DNA of 64,000 nucleotides. Source: JACDAE01 sp963744875 (GTDB taxonomy: Bacteria; Chloroflexota; Ktedonobacteria; Ktedonobacterales; Ktedonobacteraceae). Below, piece after piece: positions 18,364 to 28,806 of this stretch. Position 1 is the stretch's first letter, and every line of letters begins with the position of its first letter. The stretch lies in NCBI GenBank assembly GCA_963744875.1, contig CAVUVQ010000036.1:347932-411931 (forward strand), read 5' to 3'. The notes below the pieces were generated by a model. It saw only the letters and a program-made list of their open reading frames with translations, was not told the DNA's origin and searched no databases. Made by a program: the position numbers and the translations under genes.

Positions 18364-20565
18364 TCAGGCGGGCTGAGAGCGGACGGGCTCTCCCGGTGGG
18401 GCGCCGTGTGGCGGCGGCGGATAGCTCCAGCCGATATGGCTTGGTGGCCGCGCCGCGGTCGGATACCCGATGATGGACGAAAGCGGCGGATAGGCGCTGA
18501 TCGCGTAGGAGGCGAGCTTGCCGCCCGCCGTTGCGCCTCGAAACTGCCCACGTTGATGCCGGTGTAGGTCCAGTCGCCGGCCAGGACGAGATTTTGAAAC
18601 CCGACCCCCAGGCCTTCATGCGTGTGCTCGTGCTCCCCGGCGGCGAGGTGACGTAGGTTCGCTCGGATCGATGTTGGCGCGCGGTACTGACTGTCGAAGC
18701 GGGCGCCCCCGATGTTCAGCGCGACGGGTCCGGATGTTCGGAGTTCGGGTCGGGCAGCTGTCGATAGCGACCAGAAGGCGGAAATCGAGTGCGACCGGGT
18801 CTGGCCCCGGCAGGGTTCCGCGCGTGGTGTTCGGCCAGAGCGGCCCCATACAGGATTGGAGATACTGGATGGACTGGGCCCGGACCCGCTCGCCTGCCGG
18901 GCGGGATAGTCCGTATCGCTGAAGGGCGCGGGGCGTCGAGGTCGGATCAGGCCGCAGAAATACCATAGCGCCTTGGGGCTCTGGGCGCGGGCCAATTTTC
19001 CAGGGATCAGGTGGCGGAATTCCCCCTTTCCATCGCCGGGCCTATAGTAGGTCTCGCTGGCGGTGGTCTCGTCAATGCGGGGTCCAGGGTTGCGGATATC
19101 CGAGTTTAGTGATGTCCTCGTTCAGCCAGAGCTGCATGGCCTGGGTCTGGACGTCGGAATAGCGTGGACCCCGAGCCCGATCCGGCCGCTGGCCGGGACC
19201 AGTTCGTCGGCGAGCTGAATGGCGCCCGGGGAGATCGCGAGGACAAGGGTGTCGAGGTCGACGCCGTCCTCCAGCGTTGGCGTCTTCAGATCTTGGGGCC
19301 GCGTCCGGCCAGCGTTCCACCACGACTCGAGATCAAAGCCGTCGTCCGCCAGCGCCTGTCCCTCGACTAGCTGGTCAAAGTGCGGGCGTTCCGGCCAGCT
19401 CGGCAGACCCTTGACCGGGATCAGCGGCTGATAGGCGACGTGGGGTCCTTCAGGGTGGCCTGGACGTCGATCTCCACCGAGCCATCGCGCGCCGTCGGCG
19501 GTCCAGCCGCAAGGCCTCGACCTTGTGGAAGAACTCGAACTTCACGCCGCGCGCCTTGAGCACCAGATAGAGCGGGGCGATCACCGTCTCGCCGGTTCCG
19601 GCCGCGAACTGCCAGACGGTCGAGCCCAGGTAGGCGAACGAGCGCAGGGTCCAGTCCAGATAGCAGCCGGCGGCCATCACCGGAGACAGCGTCGTGTCGC
19701 CGTCCGGGTACTGGTAGGACAGGTTGATGGTGGTCATCGCCAGCGGCGAGCAGATGGTCTGAGGCTGGGCGCCATGGCGCGCCAGCCAGTCGCTCCAGTT
19801 CTGGTCGTCGATGCAGTCGTAGCCGCGCGTGGCGATGTCGTCGGCGATGAAGCCTCGGATCAGGGTCAGGATGTAGTCGACGACGATGAAAGTGCGCCGC
19901 AAGGTGTCGTTGTTCTCGACCAGCTTGAGGATCAGGTCGGTGAGTCCGGTCCATTCGGCCTGCAGGATCGCCAGCAGGGGATGGCGCGGGTCCATGCGCG
20001 CGCCCCGCCGACCAGCGGCGGCGCGCGACCTTGGCGATCAGACCCTTGGCCTGGGCCACCAGCGCCCTCGGCCGCAGCGCTGGGCTGGTGTCCCTGGATC
20101 AGGTCGTCGAGGAATTCGCAGACCGCCGCCAACTGGTCCTCCGTAGCCATGAGCGCGGCTCACGTCGGCCGGGGCGCGTTATTGGTCGGAAAGGTCTGCG
20201 GCCAGCGTTGCAGGGCCCGGTCGCGGAACTCCCACATCAGCACGAAGTTTTCCGGCAGGAAGGCCTCGTCGAAGGTGGCCAGCGGCTGCGCCCGGCTGGC
20301 GGCCGAGTTCGGCGTAGACCTGCGCCATCAGCGGCAGGGCGTTGTAGTAGCTGCCCAGGAAGCCGTGGATGCCGTGCTCCTCGATCCGGCCGTTCACGCC
20401 GCGCGAGGACGCGCATTTGCCGCCCAGCCGCCATCCGAGCTGATGCACCGTGATGTCGAACCGGTCCTGCCAGCCGGGCTGGCTGGTGAGTTCGAAGGCG
20501 GTGATCAGGCCGGCGACGCCGCCGCCCAGGATCGCGACCTTCTTGGGTCCAGCCGTGTCGTTCAT
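18364..20565 (-). pseudogene. FAD-dependent amine oxidase/phytoene-desaturase-like oxidoreductase, frameshifted
   Basis: The ATG at 20565 begins MNDTAGPKKVAILGGGVAGL, a Rossmann dinucleotide-binding motif, followed by 'GGKCASSRGVNGRIEEHGIH' and 'GFLGSYYNALPLMAQVYAEL'. The middle region reads 'DLILKLVENNDTLRRTFIVV' and 'IPVKGLPSWPERPHFDQLVE'. The end has 'HEGLGVGFQNLVLAGDWTYT' and 'GINVGSFE', the second FAD-contact motif, and a Pro-rich tail to the stop near 18364. This is the large (about 730 residue) bacterial amine-oxidase/NAD-binding group. It lies 28 bases after the BTAD regulator stop, same strand, so the two are probably co-expressed. Frame breaks look like sequencing errors. Substrate is unknown. 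Confidence 0.7.
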
Positions 20566-20592
20566 GAGTTCCCCCGCAGTTGGTTCGGTCGC

Positions 20593-22661
20593 TCAGGCCT
20601 TTGCCGACGTGAGTTCCAGCGCGGTGCCGCCTTCCGCCGCCGACCGGTCGACCCAGACCGGCCGGCCTTCAAGGCCTCGACGTAGTGCGCCAGATCGGCT
20701 GGATTGACGAAAGGATGACCGAGCTTGAGCGCGCGCCAGGGAGTAGCGCGGCCGCAGGCGCAGGCCTTCGGCCATGGGAGACGCGCGCCTCCTCCGTGCG
20801 CCGCGGCCGCGGCGCACAGGCGGCCTGGAGAGAAGTGCAGGAAGAAATAGTCCGGCCGCGTCGCGCAGGCGGCGGCAGCGTGCCTGGCCGCCTCGTCGTA
20901 GCGCTCGGCGGTCGAAACAGGCGATCGCCTTGCTGCGCAGCCAAACCACAGATGCGGGTCGTTCGGGCTGGCGCCGATCGCCCGGTCGCAGGCGATCAGG
21001 GCTTCGTCGGCCTGGCCGGCGAAGGCCAGCAGGCGGCCGAGTTCGCCATGGGCGGCGGCCAGGATGGGGTTGAGTTCCAGGGCGCGGCGCTGTTCGGCCA
21101 TGTCCTGCGCGGGCTGGCCCATGGTCAGAGCACGACGCCGAGCGTGAAGTGGGCGAAGGCGTCCGATCCCGATACCGAGATCGCCCTTAGCGCCAGGCGA
21201 TAGGCTTCCGTCACGGCCGCAGAGGGGTCGGCAGAGCCCCCGACCCAGACGTCGTAGAGTTTGCAGTGGGCCAGAATGGCCAGGCTGGGCGCATCGTCGG
21301 GTTGGATCTGCAACGCGCGGCCCAGGAAGGCTTCCGCTTGACGCACGTCGTCCGCGGTCGAGCGCCAGAAGTGACGCCGTCCGCTGACGAAGAGCTCCCA
21401 GAACTCCAGGCTGGGGTCGGCCCGCTCGCTGGTCGAAAGCCTCCTGATCCAGAAGGGCCGGCTCGACGGCGCCGACGATCGCCAAGGTGATGCCATCCAG
21501 CACCGAGAACAGATCCTCGATCGGCCTGTCATATCGGGCGGACCAAACCGCCTCATCGTCAGCGCCCCTCACCAGTTCCGCCGAGACCCGCAGGTTGCGC
21601 CCCAGGGCGGCACCGTTCCCCGCACGAGATAGTCGAGGCCCAGTTCCAGACAGACCTTCCCCGCCGATTGACCTTTTGGCTCATAGGCGAAGGAGGACTG
21701 TCGCGGCATGACCGCCAACAGCGCCGATCGGGAGAGACCGCCGATCAGATCTTCCACCAGCGCCTCGGCGAAGTCAGCCTGTTCAGCCTCTCGCTCCGGG
21801 TGCGCGAAGGGAAGCACCCCAATGCGGGGACGCAAGGGCGGCGATCCCGCGGGCGGCGAAGCCAGGCGCTCACTCCGCGGCGGCGCCGCCGGAGCTTGGC
21901 TCCGAAGACGGCGAGGCCGGGCGATCGCTCCGTGCGGCCTCGAGGAACTCGGAGCCGACGGACACGCCAAGTTCCTGGGTCAACCTTTGCGAGATAGCCT
22001 CGAAGCGCTTTTGCGCCGCGGCGTTGCGGCCGATAACCCGCTCGGCGCGTATCGCCGCGGCGACGAAACTTTCCTGCAGGGGATCGCGCCGCAAGTAGGC
22101 GTCGGCCAGGGCGATGACCTCCGCCCACCGCGCTTGCGCCTGAAGCCGGGCGAAGGCATCCCGCGACGTCTCGCGCCAACGCCGCCTCGAAGGCGCTCCG
22201 CGCCTGTTCCAGCCAGTCCTGGAACAGCCCTGGGATTCTCCAGAACTCCGAGAGCTTGCCTCGGCGAGCCGCGGCGCGGCCGCCACGAGCGCCTCGGCGT
22301 CATCGCCGCCCAAAGCTCGCCGATCTTATCGACGTCGCTCTCCAGCATCCCGGCCTTGACGGCGATCCGCTCGCGACCGATCTCCAGCAGGTCCCCGCCC
22401 AGGTCGCGCAGGGTTTGCTTTTAGTTCAAAGAGGCATTGTCGCAGGCTCGCGCGGGCCTGATCTTCGGCCCGATCGCTCCACAGCAGCCCGCACATCCGC
22501 TCGCGCTGAACCCCCATGCGCCCTCAAGACAGAGAACGGCCAGCAGCGCGCGGGCGCGGCGGCCGGTCACGGCGATCGGCCGGCTGTCCTCAGTCCTTGA
22601 GCACGAAACCGCCGAGCAGCTCCGCGCGCGCCAAAGGCTCTGTCGCGAACCGCCCCGCCAT
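20593..22661 (-). pseudogene. SARP/BTAD-type transcriptional regulator with TolB-like and TPR domains, frameshifted
   Basis: The ATG at 22661 reads MAGRFATEPLARAELLGG, then 'PIAVTGRRARALLAVLCLEG' and 'RERMCGLLWSDRAEDQARAS', a winged-helix DNA-binding domain. 'LRQCLFELK' and 'ARWAEVIALADAYLRRDPLQ' belong to the bacterial transcriptional activation domain. Next comes 'PRIGVLPF' with 'FAEALVEDLIGGLSRSALLA', a TolB/FlgO-like domain. A Cys/Ala-rich set of TPR helices ends 'GGTALELTSAKA'. Such proteins act as one-component regulators. The amine oxidase follows after 28 bases and is a likely partner or target. Frame changes every few hundred bases probably reflect base errors. Confidence 0.7.
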
Positions 22662-22827
22662 GAAGGAAATGAACTCCGCCACTGCCCGGATTGCATGATA
22701 GGGGCGAGGGCGGCAGCAAGCCAAGGCTCCGGGACAGGAGTTGCCAAATAAGGCAGACGCCACAGGAGCTGAGCTCCTGGTGGCGTTCTACAAGTGCGGC
22801 GCTGGCCGTGAATTGAAACCGACGGCC

Positions 22828-23151
22828 TTATTTGGCGCTCGCCAGCCTCGCCGGGGCCTGGTTCGAGGTCATCGCGGTCAGGACCGGGTTGTTCAGTCCC
22901 GCGACGGTCCGTTCGGTGATGTCCCGCACGCAGGGCTCGTAGAGGCGGCTGCGGTCGATGAGGATCGGAGCCGGGCCACAGACCGTCGCGGCGGCGGACT
23001 GGATCCGCTGGAGGATGACCCGCGCGCCGATCTCGGAGTGCGCGTCGAGGCCAGCGACCGAGACCCGCACCGAGCGGGCGTCTTGCGCCTGAGCGGAGGT
23101 AGCGGCGAGGGCGGCCAGAGCCAGCGAAGCGATGGCGAGTTGCTTGAGCAT
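22828..23151 (-). CDS. UrcA family protein
   Basis: An intact 107-residue protein. MLKQLAIASLALAALAATSA with QAQ is a clear Sec signal peptide. The mature part has 'SVRVSVAGLDAHSEIGARVI', 'AATVCGP' and 'YEPCVRDITERTVAGLNNPV', including the two Cys of the UrcA family that likely form a disulfide. UrcA proteins are small periplasmic proteins common in sphingomonads and Caulobacterales; their role is not established. It is monocistronic here, with about 480 bases of upstream non-coding DNA. Confidence 0.9.
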   Translation of the reverse strand: MLKQLAIASLALAALAATSAQAQDARSVRVSVAGLDAHSEIGARVILQRIQSAAATVCGPAPILIDRSRLYEPCVRDITERTVAGLNNPVLTAMTSNQAPARLASAK

Positions 23152-23631
23152 AATGAAGTTCCCTTTTGTGTTGCTTGCCGGGGCGGGTTGCCGCGCCGTT
23201 TGCAGGAAAGTGTTTGCGCTCGGAGCGTCTGGTCGAACGTCAGCCGCGCGTCAGATTAGCGTCAAAAAGGTGTTGTCAGCCCAAATCTTTTGAGCCGGGC
23301 TTCGCCCTGCCGCCACCCGGTTTTTTGAGCAGCAGTCATTGCTCTTGGAAGAAAACACGAGGTGAGACGCGCCGCCGGGCACTTCCAATAAGAGCGCGGC
23401 CACCTAACAAGACGTGAGGTCGATGGCCTCGTGGGTTTGGTTCGACAGCGCCTGACGGGGGCGCTTCAACGAACCCTCCGCGCGGTGCTGGCATCGTGGT
23501 CGCAGGTCGCGTTCACGGCAATCGACAAGACTGCTCTTGGCCGCTGAGGCAAGGACCGCCTTCGACCCATAGCGGACCTTGAGCGGGCGCGCCCCAGCCG
23601 GCGGCGCCGCTCGTCTGACGGACGCCCGCTG
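23152..23631. other. Intergenic stretch with one hairpin repeat
   Basis: About 480 bases upstream of the UrcA gene without a supported gene. It contains a copy of the GTCCGCT/AGCGGAC-type hairpin at 23554-23577. Spurious short frames here encode only the translated repeat. Confidence 0.6.
23554..23577. repeat. REP-like hairpin copy 1
   Basis: Core TTCGACCCATAGCGGAC with a slightly diverged left arm (GACCGCC). The AAGG/CCTT flanks extend the stem. Confidence 0.8.
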
Positions 23632-24378
23632 CTACTCCCGTGGCAGGAGGTCGGCGAGCCGTGAGCGACGCGGTCGAGCCGGCATAGGGGCCGCTTGATC
23701 GCGGCCGGATCGTAGGCCGGGCTTTCCACCCATTCGATGAAGTCGGCCCGCCGGCTCGCCCTGTCCCAGGTAGCACTCGAAGACGTAGTCGAGGATGCCC
23801 GTGCGCCCGTGCTTCAGGTGCAGGTAGCTCAGGTCGAGTTGCCGCATCGCCGTTGCGATGTCGGCGCCCTGGCGGAAATGGACATAGAGCGCGCTCATCA
23901 GGCTCGCCCGGTCCGCGCCCGACTTGCAGTGGATCAGGACCGGATAGTCGAGCGACTCGAATAGATGCCCTGGCGGCGAGGACTGGTCGCGGTCCGGCGC
24001 GTCGCGCGACGTGAGGTGAAGTTGACCAGGGTCAGGCCGAGCGCGGCGCAGGCGTCCTTCTCCAGCGCGTGGAAAGCTGGCGTCGAAGCCGCCGCGGAGG
24101 TTGACGACGGTGCGGATGCCCCGGCGCTTCCAGGCGCGCAGCTGGTGCGGCCAGGGCTGGTTGCTGCGCACCAACTCATCGGAGACCCAGTGCGCGTTCT
24201 GGAAGCCGAGCCGCAGATAGGCGTGGTCGCGCCACAGGTAGTCGAGGTAGGCGCAAAGCCTCCCGCGCCTCGTCGTCAGGTCGAAATCAGCCACGTCGAC
24301 CTCGCCGCCTGCGGTCCGGCGGTCCTCTAGCGCGCATCGCCGGACGGGCGCGGCAGTCGCGTAGGCCCGAATATCCAC
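23632..24378 (-). CDS. Tyrosine/dual-specificity phosphatase-like protein, with frame slips
   Basis: Text includes 'LRLGFQNAHWVSDELVRSNQ', 'GIRTVVNLRGGFDASF' and, in a neighbouring frame, 'EKDACAALGLTLVNFTSR'. Then comes 'YPVLIHCKSGADRASLMSAL', the C-x5-R signature loop of protein tyrosine phosphatases, followed by 'LSYLHLKHGRTGILDYVFEC'. The C-terminus ends RRSRLADLLPRE. Size (about 240 residues) fits the small bacterial DSP-like group seen beside LPS and exopolysaccharide genes. The start is uncertain (GTG at 24378 or 24294). Two frame changes in the middle are probably base errors, because conserved text resumes on each side. Confidence 0.7.
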   Translation of the reverse strand: MDIRAYATAAPVRRCALEDRRTAGGEVDVADFDLTTRRGRLCAYLDYLWRDHAYLRLGFQNAHWVSDELVRSNQPWPHQLRAWKRRGIRTVVNLRGGFDASFPRAGEGRLRRARPDPGQLHLTSRDAPDRDQSSPPGHLFESLDYPVLIHCKSGADRASLMSALYVHFRQGADIATAMRQLDLSYLHLKHGRTGILDYVFECYLGQGEPAGRLHRMGGKPGLRSGRDQAAPMPARPRRSRLADLLPRE

Positions 24379-24462
24379 GACGGCCTGAGGCGCGCGCCGG
24401 CGACTGTCTCGTCTTGCTCCACGAAGGCGGCCCCGGGGGCGGATGGCTTGCGGAGCTCAAGC

Positions 24463-25079
24463 ATGGCGGGTTTGGATTGGCGCGCAATCGAGGGCGCCAC
24501 CTTGGTGCGCGAGTCCTTTCGATCACATCGCCGTCCCCCAAGTGCTGGAGGCTCGACTGCGCGGCGGCGATCCCCGGCGAATTCCCGACCATTCGCAGTC
24601 CAGGATCCTATTCCCTCGGCCGATGCGCCGCCGGGACCGGCGCTCACCGGCCTGATCGATGACCTGCTGTCGGATCGTTTCCGGGAGCAGATGGCCCAAT
24701 CTTCGGATTCGACTCGAGGGTCGGCCGGCCTCGGTGACCCTTCGCGGCCAGTGTTCAGGGCGCGATGGCCGCATCCACATCGATTCCAAGTCGAAGGTGC
24801 TGTCGCTGCTGATCTATCTCAACGGGACTGGTCCGGAGGCGAGGGCCAATGCGGCTCCTGGAGGACAGGGAGGCTTCGACACCGCGCCGGTGGAGATTCC
24901 GGCAAGCCTGGGGTCGATGGTGGCGTTCCGGCGCAGCGACACATTCCTGGCATGGGCATTCGCCTTTCGTCGGCCAACGCCGGGCGCTGCAGTTCAACTA
25001 CCTTCGAAGTGGCCAGGCTTCGGTCGTCGGCTTGCTGCGGCATCGTTTGTCGGCCTTCGCCAAGCAGCTCGTGGCCTAG
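24463..25079 (+). pseudogene. 2OG-Fe(II) oxygenase, frameshifted
   Basis: The ATG at 24463 gives MAGLDWRAIEGATLVRESF; later frames give 'HIAVPQVLEARL', 'GLIDDLLSDRFREQMAQ', 'IHIDSKSKVLSLLIYLNG' and 'SWHGHSPFVGQRRALQFNYL'. The HxD (His-Ile-Asp), the distal His and the Arg of 'GQRR' are the iron- and 2-oxoglutarate-binding residues of the prolyl-4-hydroxylase-like oxygenase superfamily. It ends LRHRLSAFAKQLVA. The ELM1-like gene starts at about the same place and the two probably form an operon. Substrate is unknown. Confidence 0.65.
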
Positions 25080-25084
25080 ACCGG

Positions 25085-26065
25085 TCGCCGCGCCGCTTGG
25101 CACCGCGGGCGACCCGCGGGTCTGGTACCTGACCACCGGCGAGGCCGGGACGCGGGAGCAGGCCAGGGGCTTGCGACCGCAATCGCGCCCGGACGCCGAG
25201 GAGGCCACTGGTCGGCGTCAGTCGCCTATGGGCCGATGGGACCGCCGCTTTGGTGGGCCTTCGGCCCGCCGGCGGTCAGGGCGGTCACGTGGCCGCCTCG
25301 AGCCGCCATGGCCCGATGTCCTGGTCAGCTGTGGCCGCCGCAGCGCCCTGGTCGCCATGGCGATAAGCGCCGCAACGGCGCCGCATGGTCTACGGTCCAC
25401 ATCCAGCCGCCGACCTACCCTAAGGCTTTCGATCTCGTGGTCGCCATGGCCCACGACCGGTTGCGGGCGCCAACGTCATCCAGATCGACACCGCGCTTCA
25501 CGGCGTGCGGCCCGAGGTGCTGTCGGCGGCGGCGGCGCACGAGCGACCCCCGCTTTGTCGGCTTGCCCCGGCCGTGGACCGGTGTGTTGCTGGGCGGCGC
25601 GACGCGCCGCAGATCCGTTCACCTATGAGGATGCGGGGCGACTGGCGGACCAGCTCGATGCGTCTCGCGACCGCGCAGGCGGCTCCCTGCTGGTGACCCC
25701 GTCGCGGCGCACGCCCGGCCACCCTGGTCGCCGCACTGGGCGCGCGCTACCTGTCGGATCAGACCGTGCGCATCTGGGACAGCGATCCGCCCCAACCCCT
25801 ACCTCGCGATCCTGGCGAGTCGGACAGGCTCGGTGGTGACCAGCGACAGCGTCTCGATGATCTCCGAGGCCCTCGCCACTTCGGCGCCCGTCTTGGTCTT
25901 CCGCCTGCCGGCGGCCCTCGCCATGCGCGCTTCGTCGACAACCTGCTGGCGAAGTCCCTGGTGACCTCCCTGGGCGTCGAGGCGGCCGCGTCCGGTCGAA
26001 CCGCTGTCGACGCCACCCCGCTGGTTGTCGAGACCGTTCGGCGGTTGCTTGAGGTCGGGCGATAG
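25085..26065 (+). pseudogene. ELM1-like (DUF1022) protein, frameshifted
   Basis: Opening text 'DPRVWYLTTGEAGTREQARG' and 'DVLVSCGRRSALVAMAI', then 'VHIQPPTYPKAFDLVVAMAH', 'GVRPEVLSAAA', 'WTGVLLGGATRR', 'LSDQTVRIWDSDPP' and 'LVVTSDSVSMISEALATSAP' are hallmarks of the bacterial ELM1/DUF1022 family. These are GT-B-like proteins related to a plant mitochondrial fission factor; their bacterial role is not settled. The frame changes about six times in 980 bases, yet the text remains collinear, so base errors are likelier than decay. It follows the 2OG oxygenase with no gap. Confidence 0.7.
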
Positions 26066-26159
26066 CTAGGAGCCTTCCCCGTCTTGAGGACGCGCGCGAA
26101 CGTCGGTTTTCCCCGCGATCCTGCCATTCGCAGGGTCCGCTTTGGGGAGGGGAGCCCAT

Positions 26160-26183
26160 GTCTGCTTTCGACCCATAGCGGAC
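26160..26183. repeat. REP-like hairpin copy 2
   Basis: Right arm AGCGGAC intact; left arm is GTCTGCT with one mismatch. It lies 3' of the ELM1-like gene. Confidence 0.85.
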
Positions 26184-26234
26184 CTTCGGCGAGTCCACCT
26201 ACAGTCAGGCCCAGTGGACCGCTGGAGGCGGCAT

Positions 26235-26260
26235 GGACAGCTTTCGACCCATAGCGGCCC
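26235..26260. repeat. REP-like hairpin copy 3
   Basis: Loop TTCGACCCAT is conserved, with arms diverged to GGACAGCT and AGCGGCCC. It forms a pair with copy 2, 75 bases upstream. Confidence 0.75.
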
Positions 26261-26306
26261 GCTGCGTGGGTGCATTCGGGGCCGGCGGTATCGGGCGTCA
26301 GTGTGC

Positions 26307-27263
26307 TCAGAACCAGCCTTTCACCTTGAACCAGATCAGCGGCAAGACCGCGCTCAGCACGATCACGGCTAGGCCGTACTGATAACCGAACGACCAATCG
26401 TATTCAGGCATCGTCTTGAAGTTCATCCCATAGACTCCGGCCATCAATGTGGGTGGGATTCCGACTATCGAGACGATGGTCAACACCTTGAAGATGTCGT
26501 TCTGGGCAATGCCGATCAGGCCGACCAAGGCGTCCAAGACGAACTGAACCTTGTTGGCCAGATGCTCGTCGTAGTCGGATAGCGATGTCAGGTCATGACG
26601 CAGGCTGGTCAGGCGCGACTTGATGTCAGGGTCGGAGGCGCCGCACCCGAACTGCTCGGTGAAGGCGACGATCCGGGTGAGGCCAAGCAGGCTGTCGCGC
26701 ACCTCCGACAGGCGATCGCCGAGGCGTCCCACCTGCCGAAGTTTGGCGCGCAGCTCTCGGTTGGACTTCAGCGCCTGGTTCTCGCGGTCGTCGGCGTGGA
26801 AGGCGGCGGTCGATAGAGTGGCCAGTTCCTCGGCCAGGTGCTCGAGCGCGTCCGCGACGCGGTCGACGATCTCTTCGCAGAGCTCGGTGAACACCTCCGG
26901 CCCGCCGCCTTGAACCGCCTCGGCTGCGTTGAGCCGCGCGATCACGGCCTCGAAGGCGGGACTGTCGGCAAAGCGGATCGTCACCAAGCGCTCCGGGGAC
27001 AGGACGAACCCCAGCGGCGTTCCCGTCGGCGCATCGGGGCTCGCCCGGAGCGCGGTCGGCGTGCTCATGGTGAGCACCCCTTGGCGTTCGCGAACCCGAC
27101 TCGACATCTCGATTTCGCTGAGGGCGCCGCGCCCGGGCAGGGAGGCCCCGATCTGGGCTTCCACAGCCGCGATCTCGTCGTCGGTCGGTACGAAGAGGTC
27201 CAACCACACTGGGGCGGTAGCCGGCGCGCCACCGTCACCGGCCTTGGGATAGACATTGAGCAT
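26307..27263 (-). CDS. corA: CorA family magnesium/divalent cation transporter
   Basis: An intact 318-residue frame from the ATG at 27263 (MLNVYPKAGDGG). The cytoplasmic part has the long helices 'CEEIVDRVADALEHLAEELA' and 'LRAKLRQVGRLGDRLSEVRD'. The first membrane helix ends with 'GIPPTLMAGVYGMNFKTMPE', containing the diagnostic GMN selectivity motif. The second helix is 'YGLAVIVLSAVLPLIWFKVK'. Length and layout are typical of the pentameric CorA channel. It stands alone, between the ELM1-like gene and a small ORF on the same strand. The clean frame contrasts with the error-filled genes nearby. Confidence 0.92.
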   Translation of the reverse strand: MLNVYPKAGDGGAPATAPVWLDLFVPTDDEIAAVEAQIGASLPGRGALSEIEMSSRVRERQGVLTMSTPTALRASPDAPTGTPLGFVLSPERLVTIRFADSPAFEAVIARLNAAEAVQGGGPEVFTELCEEIVDRVADALEHLAEELATLSTAAFHADDRENQALKSNRELRAKLRQVGRLGDRLSEVRDSLLGLTRIVAFTEQFGCGASDPDIKSRLTSLRHDLTSLSDYDEHLANKVQFVLDALVGLIGIAQNDIFKVLTIVSIVGIPPTLMAGVYGMNFKTMPEYDWSFGYQYGLAVIVLSAVLPLIWFKVKGWF

Positions 27264-27369
27264 GACTTGAGGGACCTGATTTCTCGCAACGCCGGAGTTT
27301 TGGGGGAAGCTTATGAGGCGAGATGAATGCCGCGCGGCCCGCGCCAACGTCTAGTCCTACACCGTCGCC

Positions 27370-27588
27370 CTAGGTGACCACCGCCAAAGCCGCAGGCACC
27401 AAAGAGGCCAGCCTAAGGGCGCTGGCATCGACCCCCTCGATCGGGTCTGAGCCATAGCCTTTCGCCAGATCAGTCAACATCGTCATCGCCGCATCGATCA
27501 GCTCGACGACTTCGGGCTTGCCACGCCAGCGCAGACGCGTCTCCGCGAGGGCGGTTAGTTCGCGCTCCAAGGTGGTGGTTTGCAACAT
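27370..27588 (-). CDS. Small hypothetical protein
   Basis: A 72-residue frame, MLQTTTLERELTALAETRLR, with two helices and 'VVELIDAAMTMLTDLAKGYG'. It lies 106 bases upstream of the CorA start on the same strand, so a shared transcript is possible. No family was recognised. Its base composition is coding-like. Confidence 0.4.
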   Translation of the reverse strand: MLQTTTLERELTALAETRLRWRGKPEVVELIDAAMTMLTDLAKGYGSDPIEGVDASALRLASLVPAALAVVT

Positions 27589-27624
27589 CGCGCGATTGGG
27601 CCCGGTATCGGCATGGATGGCAAG

Positions 27625-27648
27625 GTCGCCTTTCCACCCGTGGCGGAC
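27625..27648. repeat. REP-like hairpin copy 4 (diverged)
   Basis: GTCGCC and GGCGGAC arms around TTTCCACCCGT; diverged from the common form but in the same position class. Confidence 0.6.
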
Positions 27649-27683
27649 ATTGGGTAAGGTCCGCTATCAGGGCTGGAGCCGGC

Positions 27684-27707
27684 TTCCGCTTTCGACCCAT
27701 AGCGGAC
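27684..27707. repeat. REP-like hairpin copy 5
   Basis: TTCCGCT and AGCGGAC arms around TTCGACCCAT, 36 bases after copy 4. An isolated left arm AAGGTCCGCT lies between the two. Confidence 0.85.
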
Positions 27708-27791
27708 CCGCGGGAGCATCGCCGGGGTAGTCGTAGTGGCGTTGTGATTTGGCTTGCGCCCTTACCAAGCGTCGGGGGCGGGCGGGAGGCG

Positions 27792-28425
27792 CTAGGATGC
27801 GGCCTTCTTCGCCCGGGCTGGGAAGTCGATCAGGCAGCCCTTGGAGGCCTGGGTCGCCGCCGGGGCCGGTTGACCCGCAAGGACGGCTGTGAGCGCTAAG
27901 TCGGCGAACGGATGGCTGGAGGCCTTCTGGATTCCGTAGTCGGATCGATCGTCCAGCGGACCATGGTAGGCGACCTTCCAAGTCCGTGGGCGTAACAACA
28001 AAGACCTCGGCGGTGCGGGTGACGCCCAGCGCTTCGCCGACCGCCTGGGTCTTGTCCATCAGGATCGGGATGTCGATCCCGAACTCCTTGGCCTCGGCTG
28101 CAATGGCGGTCTGCCCGTCCTGCAGGTTCGAGTTGATCATCATGATCTCGACGCCTTGGGCGGCATACTTGTCGCGCAACGCCTTGAGCGCCGGTGTCAT
28201 GGCGCGCGCGATCGGACACCCGACTTCGGTGGAAACCAGGACGACGGCCTTGTCGTTGGCCATCTTGTAGAGTTCGTGGCTCTGATGCTGCTGGGCATCG
28301 ACCAGGGTGAAGTTCTGAACCATCACCGGCATGTGGCCTGGCACGGTCTGGGCCGCTGGTGCGGTTGCGGAGATCAGAAGGGTTCCGGTGGCCACGCCGA
28401 AGACTCCAAGTCGCGCGAAGCTCAT
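27792..28425 (-). pseudogene. Secreted redoxin (AhpC/TSA-like thioredoxin fold), one frameshift
   Basis: MSFARLGVFGVATGTLLISA with TAPAAQ is a signal peptide. The thioredoxin-fold part reads 'MPVMVQNFTLVDAQQHQSHE', 'AVVLVSTEVGCPIARAMTPA' (a single Cys where redoxins have CxxC), 'EIMMINSNLQDGQTAIAAEA' and 'PILMDKTQAVGEALGVTRTA'. One shift near 27,970 is needed to reach 'WKVAYHGPLDDRSDYGIQKA' and 'GCLIDFPARAKKAAS', the normal C-terminus of this redoxin group with its second Cys. It is probably periplasmic. Start and end are well fixed; the single break is likely a base error. Confidence 0.75.
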
Positions 28426-28712
28426 TTCACGATCCTTTCAGGCGGGCTCTTTCGCGCCCGGTCGAACGCCGCTCAGGCGGTCCGGCGCCTGAGGTCGCTT
28501 CCAGTCATGCCAGCCGCGCGTGGCGCTTTTACGGCGCGGACGTCTGGGGATAATGCGGCAAAGGAAACTGGTCGATAAACTCTCGGCCGGTGGCGAGCTG
28601 AGGTCGCCCTGGCGCGGCAGAGATCAGGCCCCTTGGACAGCACCGAGGACCCTGGTCCGCTTTCCCTCCGATGCCGCCATCCGGAAGTTTCGCTTTCGGG
28701 AAGGAAGCCTAG

Positions 28713-28735
28713 GCCACTTTCGACCCATAGCGGAC
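28713..28735. repeat. REP-like hairpin copy 6
   Basis: Right arm and loop (TTCGACCCATAGCGGAC) are intact and the left arm is shortened. It is preceded by the companion phrase CTTTCGGGAAGGAAGC, which recurs near copy 11. Confidence 0.8.
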
Positions 28736-28806
28736 GTCGGCGGGCAACACTTCGGCAGCCCCAGGTCGCCGGTGAGCTTTCAGCTTGGCTTTGCGTTGTC
28801 TATCGC

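Noticed and set aside
26066..26275. Small proteins containing text such as YGSKAD or GPLWVES at many intergenic sites
   Set aside because: They translate the GTCCGCT/AGCGGAC hairpin repeat and recur wherever it occurs; they are not genes.
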